A stretch of DNA of 64,000 nucleotides from Wenxinia saemankumensis (GCF_900141735.1 NZ_FQYO01000003.1:666076-730075); one strand, 5' to 3'; numbered from the stretch's first letter, positions 18,132-29,871 are shown. Numbers and translations are program-made. The notes: generated by a model from the letters alone, not told the origin.

Positions 18132-19202
18132 CTACTCCTCCTCGTCCGATTCGGCTGGATCGACGAGCGTGATCTCTCCCGCCTCGGCCCGCTTCCGGAT
18201 GGCTGCGACCACCTCCGAGAAGGCGGCCTCGGCGACCTTGCGCTTGATGTCCTTGCGGCCCTCCATCTCGTCGCGCAGGCCGTCGGCGAGGCGCTGCGAG
18301 ATGTTCTGCAGCAGATGGTCGGCGGCCTCTCCTTCCGGGCCGCCGGCGGCGCGGGCCGCGGCGAGGGCGGTGACGAGCGTGTCGTTGTCGATGGCGCGCA
18401 GGATCGTCGGCACGTCGATCGGGGCGACGCGCGAGGGAATGTCCTTGAAGGTGAAGATCGCGCGGCGCACGTCCTCGGCGAAGGCGGGATCGTCCTCTTC
18501 CAGCGCGGCGAGCACGGCCTCGCGCGTGTCGGATTTCGACGAGTTGAGGATCGCGCCGACGCGTTCCACCGGGGTGGCCGAGAACGCCTTCTCGGGTTTG
18601 ACGGCATATTGCGCGCAGAGCGCGGCGCCGATCCGGCGCACCGCGTGCGGACCGACGGCGGAGGTGCGCGAGACGGCGTAGGTGATCCGCCGCGCCGCGG
18701 GGCCGGGCAGCCGTCCCAGGAGGTCGGCCGCCTTGGCCACGTCGAGCTTGGAGAGGGCGATCGCCGCGACCTCGGTGCTCTCGCTGTTCATCAGCGTCAC
18801 CAGTTCCTCGACCGGAAGGGCGAGGATGGCCGGCCATGGATCGATGCCGCGCGCGCGGGCGACCTCGTTCCTGACCCGCGCGGCGGCGGCGGGGCTGAGA
18901 TGGTCGGTCAGCGCCTTCAGCACGTTGTCGAGCCCGCCGGGCGCGGAGAGGCCCAGCCCCTCGAGAGAGGCAAGGAACTCCTCCGCCACCTGTTCGAGCG
19001 TGGCGCGGTCGACGAGCCGCAGGTCCCCCATCTCGCGGGTGAGGTCGAGCTGCACCTCCTCGGGCAGCGAGGCGAGGGGCAGGGCCTGCCCCTCGGCCAG
19101 GGCGAGCTGGACCACGAGCGCGGCCTTGCGCCGCTGCGTCATCGGCGCAGCGGGGGGACCGGCGGAGCGGTCGGTGCGGACGGGCGAGGACAGGACGGAC
19201 AT
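18132..19202 (-). CDS. fliG: Flagellar motor switch protein FliG
   Basis: FliG forms part of the C-ring and couples the MotAB stator to rotation. The 356-residue protein shows the N-terminal, middle (WPAILALPVEELVTLMNSES) and C-terminal domains, with IFTFKDIPSRVAPIDVPTIL followed by NDTLVTALAAA. The C-terminal torque helix differs from the enterobacterial DDR-containing version. A second Met at residue 21 (MTQRRKAALVVQLAL) matches the usual FliG start better, so the first 20 residues may not be translated. No other flagellar genes are near. Confidence 0.88.
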   Translation of the reverse strand: MSVLSSPVRTDRSAGPPAAPMTQRRKAALVVQLALAEGQALPLASLPEEVQLDLTREMGDLRLVDRATLEQVAEEFLASLEGLGLSAPGGLDNVLKALTDHLSPAAAARVRNEVARARGIDPWPAILALPVEELVTLMNSESTEVAAIALSKLDVAKAADLLGRLPGPAARRITYAVSRTSAVGPHAVRRIGAALCAQYAVKPEKAFSATPVERVGAILNSSKSDTREAVLAALEEDDPAFAEDVRRAIFTFKDIPSRVAPIDVPTILRAIDNDTLVTALAAARAAGGPEGEAADHLLQNISQRLADGLRDEMEGRKDIKRKVAEAAFSEVVAAIRKRAEAGEITLVDPAESDEEE

Positions 19203-19276
19203 CGGACCCCGGCAACTGTCGGAACATCGTCCTCGTCCTGCCGCAGCGCGGTGAAGATTCGGTTAGGGCCGGGCGG

Positions 19277-19792
19277 TCAGGCGGTGGTCGCCGAGATCCC
19301 CATCGCCACCAGCCGGGGTCTGAAGCCGGCCGGCAGCCGCTCGAGATCGAGCGTCGCGTCATGCAGGGCGCCGGTCAGGTCCTCGATCCGGGCGCCCTCG
19401 TCCCCGGTGAAGGGGCGGTCGGACCGGGCGAAGCTGGCGACGCTGCGGCTCGCGGAGGCGACATGCGCGACGGTCAGCCCGTGGACCAGCCCCGCCCTGG
19501 CCGCGAGGTCCATCACGCGGGCGGCGTCGTCGCCGGTGACCGCCATGTCGGCCCAGGCGATGCGTCCGGTATTCGCCATGCCCCAGGCGACGGTCGGATC
19601 GTGGATCCCGTAACCGCGCGCGGAATATTCGTCGATCCAGGCGCGGGGATAGCTCTGCAGCATGAACCTGACCGAGGCGAACCGGACATGCAGCCCGATG
19701 GCGAAGCCGGCCGGGGCGATCCGGACGAGGTCGCGAAGTGGCCCGAGCAGCGCTTCGGATCGCGGGTCGGAGACGTCGTCGTTGGTCGACAA
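19277..19792 (-). CDS. LuxR-type autoinducer-binding domain protein lacking HTH
   Basis: This 171-residue protein aligns along its whole length with the N-terminal ligand-binding half of the LuxR encoded next to it (shared APxGxxIxLxxRF, WIDxY, DPxxxW, IxWxDM/I, HGLxxGLT). It ends before any GerE-type helix-turn-helix. It is transcribed away from luxR, 84 bases apart. Such truncated LuxR paralogues can act as antagonists by forming inactive heterodimers (TrlR and similar are the known type); that role is inferred here. Confidence 0.8.
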   Translation of the reverse strand: MSTNDDVSDPRSEALLGPLRDLVRIAPAGFAIGLHVRFASVRFMLQSYPRAWIDEYSARGYGIHDPTVAWGMANTGRIAWADMAVTGDDAARVMDLAARAGLVHGLTVAHVASASRSVASFARSDRPFTGDEGARIEDLTGALHDATLDLERLPAGFRPRLVAMGISATTA

Positions 19793-19876
19793 GGCTTCGT
19801 GAAGTCCTCTGTGGCGATATTCTGGTCTGGCAGCTCGATGGACGATAGGTTGCAGAGGAAGTCTAGTCAGATTCCG

Positions 19877-20506
19877 ATGGAGTATCCAAAAGTGTCAGAG
19901 TCCGCGCCGGTCGACGCGGAGATCTTCGATCGGATCGCGCCGTCCGGCTATTACATCGCCCTTCGGCTGCGCTTCCATGCCTGCGTCGCTGTCGTGAACA
20001 CACTGCCGGCGGAATGGATCGATCTCTATACCGGGACCGGGATGCTGTTCGTCGACCCGGCGAACCGCTGGGCGAACACCGAGATCGGCGCGATCCGCTG
20101 GAGCGACATCGAGCTGGAGGATCCGTCCGGGGTGCTGGAGCAGGCGCGGCGCCACGGCCTGCGCTTCGGCCTGACGATCGCCATCGCCGACCGGGCGGGC
20201 CGTCCCGAGCGGTCCATCGCCCAGCTCTGCCGCCCCGACCGCGAGTTCTCGGACGACGAGATCCTCGTGCTCGAGGCCGAGCTGCGCCGTCGGCACGATG
20301 CGCTCGCCCCGCCAACCAACATCACCCCTGCCGAGATCGAGGTCCTCGCCCTCGTGCGCGCCGGGCTGCGACAGAAGGAGATCGCCTGGCGGCTGGGCGT
20401 CAGCGAGGGCGCGATCAAGCAGCGCCTGCGCAATGCCCGGCACAAGCTGGGCGCGGCCAATGCCGCGCAGGCCACCTCCATCGCGGCGTCGTTCAACCTG
20501 ATCTGA
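19877..20506 (+). CDS. LuxR family quorum-sensing transcription regulator
   Basis: A 209-residue regulator with an N-terminal autoinducer-binding domain (about residues 10-130) and a C-terminal GerE helix-turn-helix (TPAEIEVLALVRAGLRQKEI, then RLGVSEGAIKQRLRNARHKL). It probably binds the acyl-homoserine lactone made by the LuxI enzyme encoded 116 bases downstream. An alternative ATG at 19838 would add 13 residues; neither start has a well-spaced ribosome site, and I chose 19877 because it leaves room for a divergent promoter. Confidence 0.88.
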   Translation: MEYPKVSESAPVDAEIFDRIAPSGYYIALRLRFHACVAVVNTLPAEWIDLYTGTGMLFVDPANRWANTEIGAIRWSDIELEDPSGVLEQARRHGLRFGLTIAIADRAGRPERSIAQLCRPDREFSDDEILVLEAELRRRHDALAPPTNITPAEIEVLALVRAGLRQKEIAWRLGVSEGAIKQRLRNARHKLGAANAAQATSIAASFNLI

Positions 20507-20622
20507 CGCAAGATCCGGCGGGCGGGGCCGGATTGATCACGGATTGCCCCTGGGTCAGGCGCGTCGACTGACAGAACCCCCGACTGACGTCATCCTCCGG
20601 CCACCGCAACCGGAGGTTATCC

Positions 20623-21273
20623 ATGATCGTCATAGATTTCACGCTCGCCACCGCGCATCGGCATGGCGCCGCCTTCTACGACTACCTCGGCCTGAGGAAG
20701 AGATACTTCGTCGACGGCCTTCACTGGGACCTGCCCCATGACGACGAGGTGGAGATGGATCAGTACGACAACCCCGCCGCGCATTACGTCCTGGCGACCG
20801 AGGGCGGGGCGGTCCTCGGCGGCGCGCGCGGCATGAGCATGACCGCCGCGTGGGGCCGGCATTCCAACATGCTGCGCGATGCGAGGGACGGGTTGCTGCC
20901 CGGGATCGACCCCGCGATCGTTCCCGGTGAGACGGACTTCGCCCGTTGCTGGGAATGCACGCGCTTCGTCCTGTCGCGCCGCCTCGCCACCCGTGCCGCG
21001 CGGGCCGACGCGATCACCGGCCTGCTGGACCGCATCTGCGGGATCGTCCGCGACCATGGCGGCGAGCGGGTGATGTCGCTCTCGCCGCTGCCGATGGTCC
21101 GCACGCTGCGACAACTTGGCTACGCGGCCGAGCGCCGTGGGGCGGCCTATACCTGTCCCGAGGACGGGCGGCGCTACGCGGTGATCGACATGCCGGCATC
21201 GGCGCGCAACCGGACGCTGCAGCCCGCGATGAGGTCGCCGGTCGCGGGGGCCGAGAGCCGCCGCGCCGCCTGA
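20623..21273 (+). CDS. Acyl-homoserine lactone synthase (LuxI family)
   Basis: Makes an acyl-homoserine lactone signal from S-adenosylmethionine and acyl-ACP. The 216-residue protein keeps the invariant residues of the family: R25 (in LGLRKRYFVDGLHWDLP), F29, W35, D46 and D49 (EMDQYDNP), R69 (GGARGM), and the Glu/Arg pair in WECTRFVLSR. Acyl chain length cannot be deduced. GGAGG lies 8 bases before the ATG. The upstream gene is its cognate luxR. I found no clear lux box in the gap. Confidence 0.9.
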   Translation: MIVIDFTLATAHRHGAAFYDYLGLRKRYFVDGLHWDLPHDDEVEMDQYDNPAAHYVLATEGGAVLGGARGMSMTAAWGRHSNMLRDARDGLLPGIDPAIVPGETDFARCWECTRFVLSRRLATRAARADAITGLLDRICGIVRDHGGERVMSLSPLPMVRTLRQLGYAAERRGAAYTCPEDGRRYAVIDMPASARNRTLQPAMRSPVAGAESRRAA

Positions 21274-21291
21274 CCGGGCCGACCGTCGCCC

Positions 21292-21444
21292 CTAGCTGGA
21301 GACGGGGACGCAGACCTCCTGCTCGGCATCCCAGACGGTGCCGTCGGCGCAGGACATCGACGCCTCCTCCCGCTCGCACTGGGCGAAGGCGGCGGCGGGG
21401 AGAAGGAGGGCGGCGGCCAGGGCCGCGAGCAGGGTCTTCGTCAT
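21292..21444 (-). CDS. Small secreted cysteine-containing protein
   Basis: A 50-residue ORF with a clear signal peptide (MTKTLLAALAAALLLPAAAFAQ) and a mature part of about 28 residues with three cysteines (QCEREEASMSCADGTVW and EVCVPVSS). The spacing resembles a minimal chitin-binding-like module. The ATG at 21444 is preceded by GGGAGCCTCCCC. It sits downstream of purB on the same strand. Function unknown. Confidence 0.7.
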   Translation of the reverse strand: MTKTLLAALAAALLLPAAAFAQCEREEASMSCADGTVWDAEQEVCVPVSS

Positions 21445-21564
21445 GGGGAGGCTCCCGTCATGAAAGGACATGACGAAGCGTCGGGGATCTCCTGTCCCCG
21501 CGTCAAGCGCCCTTCACCTCACGCTTTCGTCACATGCCCGGGCGGCGCGGCCCCTGCTCCGGCG

Positions 21565-22887
21565 TCAGATCTCGCGGTTCGGCTGCGCCTCGAAGACGCG
21601 GGCGAAGATCGTGTCGACATGCTTGGTGTGGTAGCCGAGGTCGAACTTCTCCTCGATCTGCTCGGGGGTCAGCGCGGCGGTCACGTCGGGATCGGCCAGC
21701 AGCTCGGTTCTGAAATCGGCGCCCTGTTCCCAGACCTTCATCGCGTTGCGCTGGACGAGGGCATAGGCGTCCTCGCGGCTGACGCCGGCCTGGGTGAGCG
21801 CGAGCAGGACGCGCTGGCTCATCACCAGGCCGCGGAACCTGTTCATGTTGTCCAGCATCGCCTGCGGATAGACGACCAGCTTGTCGATCACGCCGGCGAG
21901 GCGGTTCAGCGCGAAGTCGAGATGGATCGTGGCGTCCGGCCCGATCCCGCGCTCGACGCTGGAATGGCTGATGTCGCGCTCGTGCCAGAGGGCCACGTTC
22001 TCGAGCGCGGGCGTCACGGCGGAGCGGACGAGCCGGGCGAGTCCGGTCAGGTTCTCGGTCAGGACGGGGTTGCGCTTGTGCGGCATCGCGGACGAGCCCT
22101 TCTGCCCCTTGGAGAAGAACTCCTCGGCCTCGAGCACCTCGGTCCGCTGCATGTGCCGGATCTCGGTCGCGATGTTCTCGATCGAGGAGGCGACGACGCC
22201 GAGCGTGGCGAAGAACATCGCGTGCCGGTCGCGCGGGATCACCTGGGTGGAGATGGGCTCGGGCCGCAGGCCGAGCTTCCCGCAGACATGCGCCTCCACC
22301 GCCGGGTCGATGTTGGCAAAGGTGCCGACGGCGCCCGAGATCGCGCCCGTCGCCACCTCCCACCGGGCCTTTTCCAGCCGGTTCCGGTTGCGGTCCATCT
22401 CGGCGTAGAACCGGGCGAAGGTCAGGCCCATCGTGGTCGGCTCGGCATGGATGCCGTGCGAGCGGCCTATCCGGACCGTGTCCTTGTGCTCGTAGGCGCG
22501 GCGCTTCAGCGCCTCGAGAAGCCGGTCGAGATCGGCGATCAGGATGTCGGCGGCGCGGACGAGCTGGACGTTGAAGGTCGTGTCCAGAACGTCGGACGAG
22601 GTCATCCCCTGGTGGACGAAGCGCGCCTGGTCCGAGCCGATATGCTCGGCCAGATGGGTGAGGAAGGCGATCACGTCGTGCTTCGTCACCGCCTCGATCT
22701 CGTCGATGCGGGCCACGTCGAACTCGACATCCTTCGCCTTCCAGACCGCCTCGGCATTCTCGCGCGGGATCACGCCCAGATCGGCCATCGCGTCGCAGGC
22801 ATGGGCCTCGATCTCGTACCAGATGCGGAACTTGGTCGCGGGATCCCAGATGGCGGTCATCTCGGGGCGGGCATAGCGGGGGATCAT
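21565..22887 (-). CDS. purB: Adenylosuccinate lyase
   Basis: Catalyses two fumarate-releasing steps of purine synthesis (SAICAR to AICAR and adenylosuccinate to AMP). The 440-residue protein starts MIPRYARPEMTAIWDPATKF and carries the fumarase-superfamily signature KGSSAMPHKRNPV. The substrate segments QGMTSSDVLDT and GRSHGIHAEPTT are also present. Length and start are canonical. The downstream small secreted protein gene is on the same strand. Confidence 0.97.
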   Translation of the reverse strand: MIPRYARPEMTAIWDPATKFRIWYEIEAHACDAMADLGVIPRENAEAVWKAKDVEFDVARIDEIEAVTKHDVIAFLTHLAEHIGSDQARFVHQGMTSSDVLDTTFNVQLVRAADILIADLDRLLEALKRRAYEHKDTVRIGRSHGIHAEPTTMGLTFARFYAEMDRNRNRLEKARWEVATGAISGAVGTFANIDPAVEAHVCGKLGLRPEPISTQVIPRDRHAMFFATLGVVASSIENIATEIRHMQRTEVLEAEEFFSKGQKGSSAMPHKRNPVLTENLTGLARLVRSAVTPALENVALWHERDISHSSVERGIGPDATIHLDFALNRLAGVIDKLVVYPQAMLDNMNRFRGLVMSQRVLLALTQAGVSREDAYALVQRNAMKVWEQGADFRTELLADPDVTAALTPEQIEEKFDLGYHTKHVDTIFARVFEAQPNREI

Positions 22888-23017
22888 CGGCGGGCTCCGT
22901 TAACGCGGCGTCGGGGGCGGGGTCGGGCGCGGTCTAGGCCGGGGCCGGGGCGGGGGCAAGCGCGGGCGGGCCCGGCAAGGACTGGTCACGGTGGCGTGAG
23001 GCCTTAGGTGGCGGGCC

Positions 23018-24049
23018 ATGCTCGCCGGATTGTCCACGCCGCTGCTCTTCGCCGTCCTCGCCGCCTGCGCGCTGGCGATCCTCGTCCTCGGCACGCGGAT
23101 GGTTCGGATCGCGGACCGGATCGCCGACATCACGGGGATGGGCGAGGCGATCATCGGGATGATGCTGCTCGGCATCGCGACCTCGCTGGCGGGGACGGTG
23201 GTCTCGATCAACGCCGCGCTGGACGGGCGGGCCTCGCTCGCCTTCTCGAACGGGATCGGGGGAATCGCCGCCCAGACGGCCTATCTCGCGATCGCCGACG
23301 TGATCCATCGCCGGGCCAATCTGGAACATGCCAGCGCCGAGGCGACGAACCTGTTCCAGGCGGCGCTGCTGATGCTGCTGCTTTCGGTGCCGCTGGTCGC
23401 CTGGGCGATCCCGGAATGGACCTTCTGGGAGGTGCATCCCGCCTCGATCGTGATCCTCGTCGTCTATGTCGGGGGGCTCTACCTCGCGCGTCAGGTCCGC
23501 GAGCGCCCGATGTGGACCCCGAAGGAGACCGACGCCACGCGTCTCGACGAGCCGGACGAGCCGGTGAGTCGCGGCGACGTCGCCTCGACCGTGGCGCAGT
23601 TCTTCGGCCTGATGGCGCTGCTGGCCGGGGCCGGCTACCTGGTCAGCGAGTCGGCGGTCGAGATCGTCGACCGGTTCGGTGTGTCCGAGACGGTGATCGG
23701 CGCGCTCTGCACCGCCGTCGTCACCTCTCTGCCCGAACTGGTCACGACGATCACTGCCGTGCGGCGCGGGGCGATGCAGCTGGCCGTGGGCGGGATCATC
23801 GGCGGCAACACCTACGACGTGATCTTCCTGTCGGCCTTCGACGCCAGCTACCGCGAGGGCTCGCTCTACCACGCGATCACGGATGCCGATTTCATGTGGC
23901 TGGCCGTCGGCATGACGATGACGGCGCTGCTGCTGATGGGGCTGATCCTGCGCGAACGGGAGGGGCCGTTCAGGATCGGGACCGAGAGCGTGGCGATGCT
24001 GGGCGTCTATGTCGGGGCGACGTTGGTGCAGGTCCTGTGGATGAGCTAG
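23018..24049 (+). CDS. CaCA-family cation/proton antiporter
   Basis: A 343-residue membrane protein with about ten helices and two related halves. Each half has an alpha-repeat-like segment, MGEAIIGMMLLGIATSLAGT and ETVIGALCTAVVTSLPELVT, typical of the calcium/cation antiporter family. A hydrophilic loop near residues 165-190 separates the halves. It would exchange Na+, Ca2+ or H+ across the inner membrane; the ion is not predictable. Its end overlaps the next gene by 13 bases. Confidence 0.82.
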   Translation: MLAGLSTPLLFAVLAACALAILVLGTRMVRIADRIADITGMGEAIIGMMLLGIATSLAGTVVSINAALDGRASLAFSNGIGGIAAQTAYLAIADVIHRRANLEHASAEATNLFQAALLMLLLSVPLVAWAIPEWTFWEVHPASIVILVVYVGGLYLARQVRERPMWTPKETDATRLDEPDEPVSRGDVASTVAQFFGLMALLAGAGYLVSESAVEIVDRFGVSETVIGALCTAVVTSLPELVTTITAVRRGAMQLAVGGIIGGNTYDVIFLSAFDASYREGSLYHAITDADFMWLAVGMTMTALLLMGLILREREGPFRIGTESVAMLGVYVGATLVQVLWMS

Positions 24050-24444
24050 GCGCGCTGCGGCCGTTCCTGGGGGACTGGCAGCTCGTGCGCCGCGTCCGCG
24101 ACGGCGGCGACGAGGCGCGGTTCGAGGGGAGCGCCCGGCTGGGCGCGGATGGCTGGTTCGTCGAGAGCGGAACCTGGACCTCGGGGTCGATGGCGGGGTT
24201 GCGGGGCGAGCGGCGCACCCACTGGGCCCCGCTGGACGCGGGGATCGCGGTCTCCTTCGCGGACGGGCGGCCCTTCCACCACGTCGTGCCGGGGACGGGC
24301 GAGATCGCGGTGCGGCACGATTGCGCGCCGGACCTTTATCTCGGCGCCTACCGGTTCGAGCTGCCGGCCCTCTGGCGGCTGGATTGGCGGGTCACGGGGC
24401 CGCGCAAGGATTACCGGATGACGTCCACCTACCGCCGCGCGTGA
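24037..24444 (+). CDS. DUF6314 family protein
   Basis: A 135-residue soluble protein with a beta-barrel, lipocalin-like pattern (LRPFLGDWQLVRRVRD, then FVESGTWT, HWAPLDAGIAVSFADGRPFH, RHDCAPDLYLGAYRFELP, WRVTGPRKDYRMTSTY). This matches the DUF6314 family; no function is known. The GTG start at 24037 lies inside the antiporter gene, which suggests coupling. The C-terminal GPRKDYRM motif is characteristic. Confidence 0.78.
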   Translation: MDELGALRPFLGDWQLVRRVRDGGDEARFEGSARLGADGWFVESGTWTSGSMAGLRGERRTHWAPLDAGIAVSFADGRPFHHVVPGTGEIAVRHDCAPDLYLGAYRFELPALWRLDWRVTGPRKDYRMTSTYRRA

Positions 24445-24516
24445 GGGGCTGCCGTCTTGCGCGGCGGGGGGCGTTGCGGCATCACCGGGGAAAGACATTC
24501 CAAGGGAGAGCCAGAC

Positions 24517-25110
24517 ATGGCGGCGACGATGAACCGGGACGTGCTGATCGACCGGATCGGCGGAACGGGAGAGGGCGCGGCGCTGCTGCGCAAGGTGGTC
24601 CTCGTGGCGCTGGGCGTGGCCTTCATGGCGGCGGCGGCGAAGATCCGGGTGCCGATGTGGCCGGTGCCGATCACCATGCAGACCTTCGCCGTGCTGTCGC
24701 TGGGCGCCGCCTACGGCGCGCGGATGGGCCTGGCGACGCTGATCGCCTACCTCGCCCTCGGCGCGGCGGGCGTGCCGCTCTTCACCGGGAGCGAGGCGGG
24801 GCTGGCCTATCTCGTCGGGCCGACGGGGGGCTACCTCGTCGGCTTCGCCGTCGCCGCCTTCGCCGTGGGCGCGCTGGCGCGGCGCGGCTGGTCGCGCAGC
24901 GTCGGCGGCATGGTCGGCGCGCTGCTGGTCGGCAACGCGATCATCTACGCCTTCGGCCTGCCCTGGATGGCCTGGCTCTTTGCCGCCGAGCGGGGCTGGG
25001 GCTTCGTCTGGACCTGGGGCATCGGAAACTTCCTGATCGGCGACGCGCTGAAGCTCGCCCTGGCCGCCGTGGCGCTGCCCGCCGCCTGGAAGATGCTGGA
25101 CCGCCGCTGA
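24517..25110 (+). CDS. bioY: Biotin transporter BioY
   Basis: Substrate-binding membrane subunit for biotin uptake, 197 residues with about six helices. Family motifs are IRVPMWPVPITMQTFAVL, GAAYGARMG and GLAYLVGPTGGYLVGF. No genes for the energising ATPase (BioM) or BioN are adjacent, so it is either a solitary BioY or shares an ECF module encoded elsewhere. The start was chosen after a GGGAG ribosome site. Confidence 0.94.
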   Translation: MAATMNRDVLIDRIGGTGEGAALLRKVVLVALGVAFMAAAAKIRVPMWPVPITMQTFAVLSLGAAYGARMGLATLIAYLALGAAGVPLFTGSEAGLAYLVGPTGGYLVGFAVAAFAVGALARRGWSRSVGGMVGALLVGNAIIYAFGLPWMAWLFAAERGWGFVWTWGIGNFLIGDALKLALAAVALPAAWKMLDRR

Positions 25111-25137
25111 CGTCGATCCCCTTGCGGACACGAACGA

Positions 25138-25162
25138 GGGGCGCCCATCGGGCGCCCTTTTT
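25138..25162 (+). terminator. Rho-independent terminator of bioY
   Basis: GGGCGCCC at 25139-25146 and again at 25150-25157 (self-complementary, 8-bp stem, loop ATC) followed by TTTTT, 28 bases past the bioY stop. Confidence 0.85.
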
Positions 25163-25183
25163 CGTTGGCAGGGCGGGGCAGGC

Positions 25184-25948
25184 CTACGCCGCGCCCGGCA
25201 CCTGCAGCAGCCACACGGCAGAGGCGCCGAAGGCCACGAGCGTGCCGAGCCCCTCGGCATTGGCGGGCGTGCCAAGCCGCGTGCGGGCCAGTCGTGCGCC
25301 GGTCGCATCGGCGAGGGCGCGGATCGCCCCCCGGCCCCGGATGGCGGCGCGCAGGGCCGTCTCCTCGGCCCGGCAGTGCACGGCAGAACGGCGGCTGCGA
25401 CCGGCCCGGATCGCGACGGGGTGGGACGGGCGCACGAGGGCGAGAGCGGGGGCGAGAGCGGGGGCGGACTGCGCGGCGCTGGTCAGCGCGAGCAACCGGT
25501 CGAGCGGCGTCTCGGCCCCCCCGGCGCCGGCCGGCGGAGCGGGATCGGCCCGGGGCGCGATGCGGCCCGACAGGGAGAGCAGGGCCGGCAGGTCCAGCGG
25601 TGCGTCGATCTCGTGCCAGACCTGGTGATCCGCGCCGTGCCGCACGCCGATGCGGCGGGCGATCGTGCGGGCGATGTCGAGGGCCCGGTCGGCCTGCCCG
25701 GCCCGGCGGGGCGCAGCGGAGACGTAGACGTGCCAGGCGGGTTCCGCCCCCTCCGTCACGTCCCAGGCGAGGGAGAGGTCGATGCCGCGCAGCGCGATCT
25801 GCGCGAGGTTGGGCGCCTCCATCACCGGGGCGGTCGCGCCCAGCGGCGCCAGCGCGGCGCGCAGCTCCCGCAGGATCGCGTCGAAGCGGAGCTCCGGGTC
25901 GCGGCGGAACAGCATCTCGATGACGACGATGTCGTTTGTCTGCGTCAT
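25184..25948 (-). CDS. Hypothetical protein
   Basis: A 254-residue protein without a motif I recognise. It begins with an amphipathic segment (IEMLFRRDPELRFDAILREL) and a mid-part rich in Ala and Arg; there is no signal peptide or clear membrane span. Codon use and the convergent position beside the bioY terminator suggest a real, singly transcribed chromosomal gene. I do not assign a function. Confidence 0.65.
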   Translation of the reverse strand: MTQTNDIVVIEMLFRRDPELRFDAILRELRAALAPLGATAPVMEAPNLAQIALRGIDLSLAWDVTEGAEPAWHVYVSAAPRRAGQADRALDIARTIARRIGVRHGADHQVWHEIDAPLDLPALLSLSGRIAPRADPAPPAGAGGAETPLDRLLALTSAAQSAPALAPALALVRPSHPVAIRAGRSRRSAVHCRAEETALRAAIRGRGAIRALADATGARLARTRLGTPANAEGLGTLVAFGASAVWLLQVPGAA

Positions 25949-26136
25949 GTCTCAGCCCCTCTCGCGCGGACCCTGCGGGTCCGTCTACGAAGACAGGCTT
26001 AAGAGGGGATTGAGACCGACCCGGGAGATGATTGGGGTGATTTCGGGAACAATGCGGACAAACTGGCCGGATTTCCTCCATGGGGACGATGGCAGGATGG
26101 CGGGAGGGGCCCAACTTCCTGCCCCCGCATACAGGA

Positions 26137-26158
26137 AGGGCGCCCCCTTGGGGCGCCC
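26137..26158 (-). terminator. Terminator-like hairpin after glnA
   Basis: GGGCGCCCC and GGGGCGCCC form a 9-bp stem with a tiny loop, 26 bases past the glnA stop on the minus strand. The trailing tract is TTCCTGT, so termination strength is uncertain. Confidence 0.55.
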
Positions 26159-26183
26159 TCCGCAGGATCGTGCGGGGCCTGCC

Positions 26184-27590
26184 TCAGCAGGAATAGTAGA
26201 GCTTGTACTCGATCGGGTGCGGCGTGTGCTCGTAGGAGTAGACCTCCTGCCACTTCAGCGCCATGTAGCCCTCGATCTGGTCGCGGGTGAACACGTCACC
26301 GGCCAGCAGGAACTCGTGGTCCTTCTCCAGCTCTTCCAGCGCCTCGCGGAGCGAGCCGCAGACCGTCGGGATCTGCGCCAGCTCCTCGGGGGGCAGGTCG
26401 TAGAGATCCTTGTCCGAGGACGGGCCCGGGTCGATCTTGTTCCGGATCCCGTCGAGGCCGGCCATCAGCAGGGCCGAGAAGGCGAGGTAGGGGTTTGCCG
26501 CCGGGTCGGGGAAGCGGGCCTCGACGCGCTTGGCCTTCGGGCTCTCGGCCCACGGGATCCGGACGCAGCCCGAGCGGTTGCGGGCCGAATAGGCGCGCAG
26601 CACCGGCGCCTCGAAGCCCGGGATCAGGCGCTTGTAGCTGTTGGTCGTCGGGTTGGTGATCGCGTTCAGCGCCTTGGCATGCTTGAGGATGCCGCCGATG
26701 AACCACAGCGCCTCCTGAGAGAGGTCGGCATACTTGTCGCCCGCGAAGAGCGGCTTGCCGTCCTTCCAGATCGACATGTTGACGTGCATGCCGGTGCCGT
26801 TGTCGCCCGCGATGGGCTTGGGCATGAAGGTCGCCGACTTGCCGTAGGCCTGCGCCACGTTGTGGATGACGTACTTGTACTTCTGGATCTCGTCGGCCTG
26901 CTTGGTCAGCGTGCCGAAGATCAGGCCAAGCTCGTGCTGGCAGGACGCGACCTCGTGGTGGTGCTTGTCCACCTTCATGCCGATCCGCTTCATCGTCGAG
27001 AGCATCTCGGAGCGCATGTCCTGCGCGTCGTCGACCGGGTTGACGGGGAAGTAGCCGCCCTTCACGCCCGGACGGTGGCCGGTATTGCCGACCTCGTACT
27101 CGGTATCCGTGTTCCAGGCGCCGTCCATCGCGTCGACCTGGTAGGACACCTTGTTCATGGTGACCGAGTAGCGCACGTCGTCGAAGATGAAGAACTCGGC
27201 CTCGGGCCCGAAGAAGGCCTGGTCGCCGATGCCGGAGGCCTTGAGATAGGCCTCGGCGCGCTCGGCCGTGCCGCGGGGATCGCGGTCATAGGGCTCCATC
27301 GTGTCGGGCTCGAGCACGGTGCAGTGCAGGCAGAGCGTCTTCTCCGCGTAGAACGGGTCGACATAGGCGCTCTCGGTATCGGGCATCAGCTTCATGTCGG
27401 ACTGGTCGATCGACTTCCAGCCGGCAATGGACGAGCCGTCGAACATGAAGCCTTCCTCGAGGAAGTCCTCGTCGACCTGGTCGGACATGACGGTGACGTG
27501 CTGCAGCTTGCCGCGCGGATCGGTGAAGCGGATGTCGACATAGACGACTTCCTCGTCCTTGATCGTCTTGAGGACGTCTTTGATGGCCAT
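26184..27590 (-). CDS. glnA: Glutamine synthetase type I
   Basis: ATP-dependent synthesis of glutamine from glutamate and ammonia, the main entry of nitrogen. The 468-residue subunit has the family signatures [49 protein letters not shown] (ATP binding), and [10 protein letters not shown]. The adenylylation-site tyrosine is in [10 protein letters not shown], so activity is probably controlled by GlnE and PII. It lies 58 bases downstream of glnB on the same strand, the normal alphaproteobacterial glnBA operon. Confidence 0.97.
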   Translation of the reverse strand: MAIKDVLKTIKDEEVVYVDIRFTDPRGKLQHVTVMSDQVDEDFLEEGFMFDGSSIAGWKSIDQSDMKLMPDTESAYVDPFYAEKTLCLHCTVLEPDTMEPYDRDPRGTAERAEAYLKASGIGDQAFFGPEAEFFIFDDVRYSVTMNKVSYQVDAMDGAWNTDTEYEVGNTGHRPGVKGGYFPVNPVDDAQDMRSEMLSTMKRIGMKVDKHHHEVASCQHELGLIFGTLTKQADEIQKYKYVIHNVAQAYGKSATFMPKPIAGDNGTGMHVNMSIWKDGKPLFAGDKYADLSQEALWFIGGILKHAKALNAITNPTTNSYKRLIPGFEAPVLRAYSARNRSGCVRIPWAESPKAKRVEARFPDPAANPYLAFSALLMAGLDGIRNKIDPGPSSDKDLYDLPPEELAQIPTVCGSLREALEELEKDHEFLLAGDVFTRDQIEGYMALKWQEVYSYEHTPHPIEYKLYYSC

Positions 27591-27648
27591 GGAACCTTTT
27601 CTCCTATGGTCTGGAAACCGGGGGGTTGAGAGCGACGGGGGGGGGCGG

Positions 27649-29871
<2,223 letters not shown>

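Noticed and set aside
20507..20622. lux box between luxR and luxI
   Set aside because: I looked for a CTG-N10-CAG dyad of about 20 bp before luxI and found only partial matches with wrong spacing.
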